Origin: Anastrepha obliqua | Taxonomy: Eukaryota > Arthropoda > Insecta > Diptera > Tephritidae | Direction: 5' to 3' | Assembly (NCBI RefSeq): GCF_027943255.1 | Contig: NC_072892.1 | Location: 33,007,792-33,071,791, forward strand | Length of the DNA stretch: 64,000 nt | Notes under the pieces: generated by a model | The model's database searches: none | Seen by the model: only the letters and a program-made list of their open reading frames with translations | Told to the model about the DNA's origin: nothing | Translations under genes and position numbers: made by a program | Part shown: positions 58,936-64,000 of the stretch, piece after piece | Layout: each line of letters opens with the position of its first letter | Numbering within the stretch: the first letter of the stretch is position 1

Positions 58936-59571
58936 TGTTTAAAATCTAGAGAAGTTTAAATTTTCAATCTCGTTGCTACGAAAAAAAAACATTCTTTTGA
59001 GGGATATATGAACATATACGCATATTTTTGAAGTTTTATGATGTAAATATAGTAAATAAATATATTTTTTTGCAAATTTAAAATTTCACCATTTCTCTTC
59101 AAATATTGATATGGTAACTTCGCCAGCCTCAACTTACTAAATGTGAAATCATATTTAAATGATATGCGTTTGTTTTTTATAAAGATTACTAGGTGCAAAA
59201 TCATGCCCATTTATCTATTTAGGTACATGCAACAAATATGTGGGGAAATTTGTAAATATACAAAAGCAACTAAACATGATTCTATTTATATTTATATGTA
59301 TGTAAGGGGGCGTAGGAAAGTTCGAGGGTCGTTATTAACTGAAAAACTGAACGAAAACAATGTTAGCAATTTTTTTTGTTTGGAAGTACAAACTTGTAAT
59401 AAGCAAAATTGAAATAACTGACAATACAAAGAAGTTAGATATAGAAATAAAACTAATTGAACTGGCTAAACTGAACGAAAATCTCTTAAAAGGAAAGTAC
59501 ATGTTTAAATAATATTGGTTTATCCTAATGAGAAGCGAATAAACTGCACGTAATGAGATACAAAAATAATT

Positions 59572-59890
59572 ATAGCATGAAACTTTTTCTAGTATGAAAT
59601 TTTTGTTAGTATAAAATTGTTGCTAGTATGAAATGTTTTCTAGTTTAAATATTTTCTAGTTTAAATATTTTCTAAGATGAAATATTTTATAAGAATTTTT
59701 TTCTAGTATGTAATTTTCCTAGTATGCAATTTTTTTTAGTATGCAATATTTTCTGGTATGCAATATTTTCTAGTATGTAATATTTTCCAGTATGAAATAT
59801 TTTCTATTATGCAATATTTTCTAGTATGAAATTTTTTCTAGTATGCAATATATTCTAGTATGCAAAATTTTTTAGTACGAAATTTTTACT
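59572..59890. repeat. ~19-bp minisatellite TTTTCTAGTATGAAATA
   Basis: About 17 imperfect copies of a unit like ATTTTCTAGTATG(A/C)AAT over 320 bp. Non-coding and variable between copies. Confidence 0.92.
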
Positions 59891-61406
59891 TCAGAAAATT
59901 ATTAATTTTTTCATGAAAAACAAAATTTTTTTTATGTCCTATTAAGTAATATTCGAAAAAAGTTCTTTGCTACCAACCTATTGAATTGAACGTTTTAGAG
60001 AATATATGTATGTATGTTTATTAAATAAATGTATGTTTGTTCGGAACTTCTCTGTTATACTGCACTCACGCGTTGTTTGTTTTGCTAAAATATGCATGTA
60101 GGTATTTTAAGTAGAATTATATAACAAACTATTGCGGTGGACTCACTGTAAAGCGGGTGGCATGTTTTTCGACTTCGCTTTACATATTTTTTCTCACAAA
60201 AAAAAACAAAGAAAAAAATATATATTTATATTATAGAACTCAGAAAATCTCAAAAAAAAATGAAACAAATTTTATGAAAATATTTGAAAATCAAACTAAG
60301 CGACTCAAATGAAAAGTTGATGAATTTTGTGCGCCTACCGGTAAGTTTTTTACTTTATACAAATATTATAATATTTAAAATGATTAGCATAGTTAGCATT
60401 TGCGTCTATAGTGATATAAATATTTTTTACTCTGAATTTTTTTAACTTTTTCAGCAGATGAATACTTACAATGTAACTTAATTGGTTTTTTTACAGTCAA
60501 AATATAAACATATTTACAAGCTCATTATTTTGTATGCTTGCGTGTGGCAACTCTTTGGAAATAAATACACTTGTGTGGTGTTACAATAGGTTCGCATGTA
60601 TGTTGTTGTAATATTTGTTACTTATTTCTTATAAAACACTATTTACTGTTTGGCAAGTAAGTTGTATTTGTCACTCTTATTTGATTGCTTTTAATAACTC
60701 AGTGATGCAATTTCTATGAACTTTAAAATTTGTATTGTTTTTTATTTTTTTTTTTGTATATTATTTCTTTTTATTTACTTTCATTTCTCTATTGGCTTGT
60801 GTGGTTAGCATTTTTATAGTAAACTCAAAAGAAAAATTAATAAGTAAGAAAATGTAGCGATGTTGTTGTTGTACAAAGTGTACTCGAAAAGTTGATGAAT
60901 TAATGATGCGACAAGAATATTTGCTTGCGACTGTGAATATGCGTGAATGATTTCCAATAAGCTGCTTAAAAGAAATTCTCTTGACATAAAATTTTTTTTT
61001 TCGAATATTATTTATTTATGATAAAATTATTAAGAACTAATTTCATATTACAACAATAGTATTATTAATCTCAATGCTGCAATTAAACTATGTAAAAAAT
61101 CATCATCTTATTCAATATTAAAACGGGTGATATCAAAACCCCTAGTTTTTTAGGCTAAACTTCATTTCTGCTGCAACATTTCGTGAATAAATATAAAATT
61201 AATAAGGTTTTTTAATAGTTAAATCAAGATAGCTAATCTCAAGGATACCCACTATTTATTTGTACTATTAAAGGGTGGTCCTTTTAAGTCAAAGCTTTGG
61301 TATTTCTATAATAATTTATATTCACTACTTAAAACACTTCCTTCTCACAAACATTTTTTTTTTTTTAATTTCGATGCTTGAAAAAACTCGCAACCATTCT
61401 ATGCCA

Positions 61407-62283
61407 CATGGGCTGAAGAGTCCCAGGCCTAACACATAGATGGCACAAGTTTAATTCACTCACCGCTTTTTCAGTTAGTACTAACCTTATAAAGACAACT
61501 GTGAAAATTTCATGATATTATATTCATTAGTTTGTGAGTTATTGAGCTAAGGAAGACGCTACTTTTGTTATTTTCAAAATAACGAATCAAAAAGAATTTC
61601 GTGTTTTAATTTTACACTACTTGGGAAAAAATGGGGGAAAATACCGATCAAGCGAAGCAATAGCGAAAAAAGTTTTATGGGACTGCGCCCCATCAGCAAC
61701 AACAATAAAACAATGGTTTGCTGACTTCAAACGTGATCGTAGAGACATCGATGATGCACAACGCAGTGGGCGCCCGATTGAGGCGGTAACACCAGAAATC
61801 ATCAAAAAAATCCACAAAATCGTTTTAATGATGGAAAAGCTGACATGGTAAAAGTATCAAAAGAATATTTTGGCCTCATATTGCATGAGCATTTGGCTAT
61901 GAGAAAGCGCTGCTCAAAGTGGCGCTCATTGTTTTGTTGCATCAAGCCAACTAAAACAATGACAAAACTACATGAAATGCACTTCGAATTGCTCCCACAT
62001 CCACAGTATTCGCCAGATTTGGCTCCCTGCGGTTACTGGCTGTTTGCAGACCTAAAAAAATTGCTCGCCGGTAAGAAATTTCGCTCGAATGAAGAAGTCA
62101 TCGCTGAAAGTGAGGCCTATTTTGAGGCAAAAGATAAACCAATCTACCAAAAGTGGTATTGAAATGTTAGAGTGGCGCAGGAATAATTGCGTTGTTTTTG
62201 GTGGAAATTACGTTGATGAATAAAGCTAATTTTGAACCAAAAAACGCGTTTTCTTTGTTAGGCCCAGGACTTTTCAGCCCATG
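61407..62283 (+). mobile_element. Mariner, 877 bp, internally deleted
   Basis: Termini CATGGGCTGAAGAGTCCCAG (left) and the inverted CATGGGCTGAAAAGTCCTGG (right). TA follows on the right (62284-62285); the left has CA, a probable decay of TA. The size is two thirds of a normal mariner. Confidence 0.9.
61621..62161 (+). pseudogene. Mariner transposase lacking all catalytic Asp
   Basis: The N-terminal half (IAKKVLWDCAPSATTIKQWF, FKRDRRDIDDAQRSGRPIEA, EIIKKIHKIVL) shifts into VSKEYFGLILHEHLAMRKRC, then jumps to TKTMTKLHEMHFELLPHPQY, SPDLAPCGYWLFADLKKLLA, FRSNEEVIAESEAYFEAKDK. A deletion removes the regions carrying the first and second Asp, and the third is Gly (APCGYW). It stops at 62159-62161. 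Confidence 0.88.
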
Positions 62284-62289
62284 TATTCA

Positions 62290-63580
62290 ACTTGGTGTTT
62301 AGTGGAAAGCAGAAACCGAAAAGCAATTCTAATGGTTTTTATTCAATCGTAGCCAACAACAATATTCGTATGCTGGAACGGTTCGAAAGCTCTCTTTAAC
62401 TCAATTTTAACAGGTATTCGCTATAGGAGAAAAATCAAAATGCTTTCCAATTGATTTTGAGATTTTTGCACCCAACTTCATGTAGTCGAAAGTCTGCATA
62501 CGATAGCTGCAATTGTCAATACAGGGAAAACTGGAATCAAAAGAGTCCAATATACGAGCGCAGCGTAGCAAATGAGGTTAAAAATTGCTCTCGAACCCAC
62601 AACTTGATCAGAATTTGTAAACTTTTGTTATTCGATTGCTCATCTGGAGAGATTGGTTACTTTTTGTTGTTCACTGTTGGAATTCTTGTGGCGCGCATAA
62701 AAACGCATAAGCTCACTCACCACGCTTCTCTTTCTATTCGAGTTTGCATTTCTTTATTGTGCCGCCCTCTAATAACTTTAGGTGGTCATCTTTTATAACG
62801 GTTCTTAAAAGCATTCGATCTTAAGCAGTTCTACTGAATTTTTTTTTCTCGCCACTTATGTGGGCATCTTTGAACTTTGAATAAAACAACATATCCGTTT
62901 TAATGGTTTCTTTCCTTGGGGGCAAAATGGTTTCTTATAAAGATTAAACTTTTTGTTTTTGTTAAATACTTAAACTAAAGCTTGGAATGATACTTTTTTT
63001 AATTTTCTTAGACCTTAAAGAACCATTCAAATTGGATTTTAAATCAAATGCACACAGATACCTCCAGAAACAATCATTTTGAAGATGGCTAACCTTCTTC
63101 CTTTCTAAAATTATCGAGGCTCACTTAAACGCAATCGCCTAACCTAAACTATTTTTATAAATATGAGTAAATTTTTAATGAATACTAGATTTATAAGGCT
63201 ACTGAATGTTTTAGAAAATTCATACCTACACATTTATTTTGTTATAGAAATTAATTTCGAAAGATTGCTTTAATTACCGCCTCCAGAATTCCTTTAAAGT
63301 TAAAAAATAATAATACAAAGAAAATTTTAGAAAATATGCCATCAAAATTCCTATACCCAATGAATACTTCTACTTATTTTTGTTTAGCGGATTAAAGAAA
63401 AATATTTCTATATTTTTACGAAAAATAAAATGTCGGCGAGGCTGTCAATAATTTGGTTTTTTTAAATAAATCTCATTCAGTCAGTTAGGAAACCTTTTCA
63501 CATATTTTTCGAAATTGCAAGACTAAAAATTTAGGAAATGTGTTCCGTGTATTAAATTGGAATGGAATCCGAATTGGGTG
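62290..63580. other. Non-coding, no feature recognised
   Basis: Mixed-composition then AT-rich sequence. Short frames at 62451-62798 show no known domain. Confidence 0.4.
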
Positions 63581-63584
63581 CTCA

Positions 63585-63816
63585 GTTGTGAGGCTATCGA
63601 GGACATAGGGCAGCCACTTTGCAATTCGGTTATGGACAATTTCATGAAAAGGATATTGTCCTGTAGCGTGGTCGAGGTGGTCAAATGACTGAATGTTATT
63701 TTCCACTATTAACGGCATACCTTCCTCTTTATAATGAAATAAACATCCGATCATTTATATTAAAAAATAGCCTTTTTCTTTAAATATCAAAATAACACCT
63801 CTTATTGGAAATCCCT
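63585..63816 (+). mobile_element. DD41D mariner 3' end
   Basis: Reads EAIEDIGQPLCNSVMDNFMK, RILSC, the C-terminal end of the same transposase as 32026-32460, and continues to the opposite terminus, inverted AGGGATTTCCAATAAGAGGT, next to TA (63817-63818). Shared termini (AAGGGGTTTCC on the left copy) tie the two pieces to one family. Confidence 0.85.
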
Positions 63817-63818
63817 TA

Positions 63819-64000
63819 GCCCTAGACTTACTGAGAGTGGGCTGGTGGAATGCCTTCCAAAAAGGGCTATCGAAGCAAAGATAGTGTGCGGCTCTTTTAA
63901 CTATTTACGGTCCGCTCTTTGGCAGGTGAGAGCTGAGTCTGCTTAATGGCATGTAAAGCTAGCCGAATCCTTCTTATAGCGATTGGATCGAAGGAGGTCA
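63819..64000. other. Right edge, unassigned
   Basis: A short moderately GC-rich stretch without a recognisable domain; it may be a retroelement piece that continues outside. Confidence 0.3.

Larger units (their letters stand above)
48164..64000 (-). other. GluClalpha 5' intron or upstream region
   Basis: No sequence resembling the N-terminal GluCl exons was seen in either strand here. An upstream exon must donate in phase 0 to 48163. I therefore treat this region as intron, with mobile elements listed separately. 48180-49950, 53520-54590, 55330-57180 and 59900-61260 have no recognised gene. Confidence 0.6.

Noticed and set aside
61266..61290. AAAGGGTGGTCCTTTTAAG as a mariner terminus like that at 52648
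   Set aside because: Only the first bases match and no partner terminus was found.
1..64000. CRISPR arrays, rRNA, functional tRNA genes, bacterial-style operons
   Set aside because: None seen. The only tRNA-like sequences are SINE heads, and repeats do not have regular spacers.

Overview
This is nuclear DNA from a higher (cyclorrhaphan) fly. It is most likely a tephritid fruit fly, an inference from the repeat types (rosa-like DD41D mariners, a tRNA-derived SINE, a Helitron, many RNase H-bearing non-LTR retrotransposons) and from one recognisable host gene. There are no bacterial-type genes, operons, rRNA or functional tRNA genes.

The host gene is GluClalpha, the glutamate-gated chloride channel subunit, on the minus strand. 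Eight coding exons can be placed to the base: 48163-48094, 43461-43225, 40943-40809, 29284-29132, 28662-28498, 20216-20110, 14387-14263 and 10192-10072. Each has GT/AG splice sites and the reading phases join without a break. They give 1,113 nt (370 residues plus stop), from the middle of the ligand-binding domain through the Cys-loop, M1-M4 and the C-terminus. The exons for the signal peptide and first part of the extracellular domain were not found between 48164 and 64000 and should lie beyond the right edge. The introns are very large (up to 11.5 kb) and hold almost everything else.

Layout. 1-10071 is downstream flank and 3' UTR, with non-LTR scraps, a 1,281-bp mariner (2357-3637) and a 1,486-bp Tc1-like element with ~200-bp terminal inverted repeats (7114-8599). 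10193-20109 has non-LTR 3' ends. 20217-28497 has a non-LTR remnant and a degenerate Helitron with both termini recognisable (25647-27497). 29285-40808 has a SINE split by a later insertion, two DD41D mariner remnants, a 314-bp DD41D deletion derivative and two sister non-LTR copies. 40944-48093 has non-LTR and mariner pieces, a tRNA-derived SINE, an R1-like non-LTR and a second SINE. 48164-64000 has an AT-rich tandem repeat, a mosaic of mariner pieces, a 368-bp DD41D derivative, an I-like retrotransposon 3' half, a ~20-bp minisatellite, an 877-bp mariner without catalytic residues and a DD41D 3' end.

All mobile-element coding regions are broken by stops, frameshifts or deletions, so they appear dead. 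I did not find a new multi-gene system. The most informative signals are structural: internally deleted DD41D elements that keep their termini, a Helitron with an intron-like interruption and a 3' hairpin, an insertion with a clean 8-bp target duplication inside a SINE, non-LTR elements ending in short CTAAC/CCTA runs, and several multi-copy repeat families.
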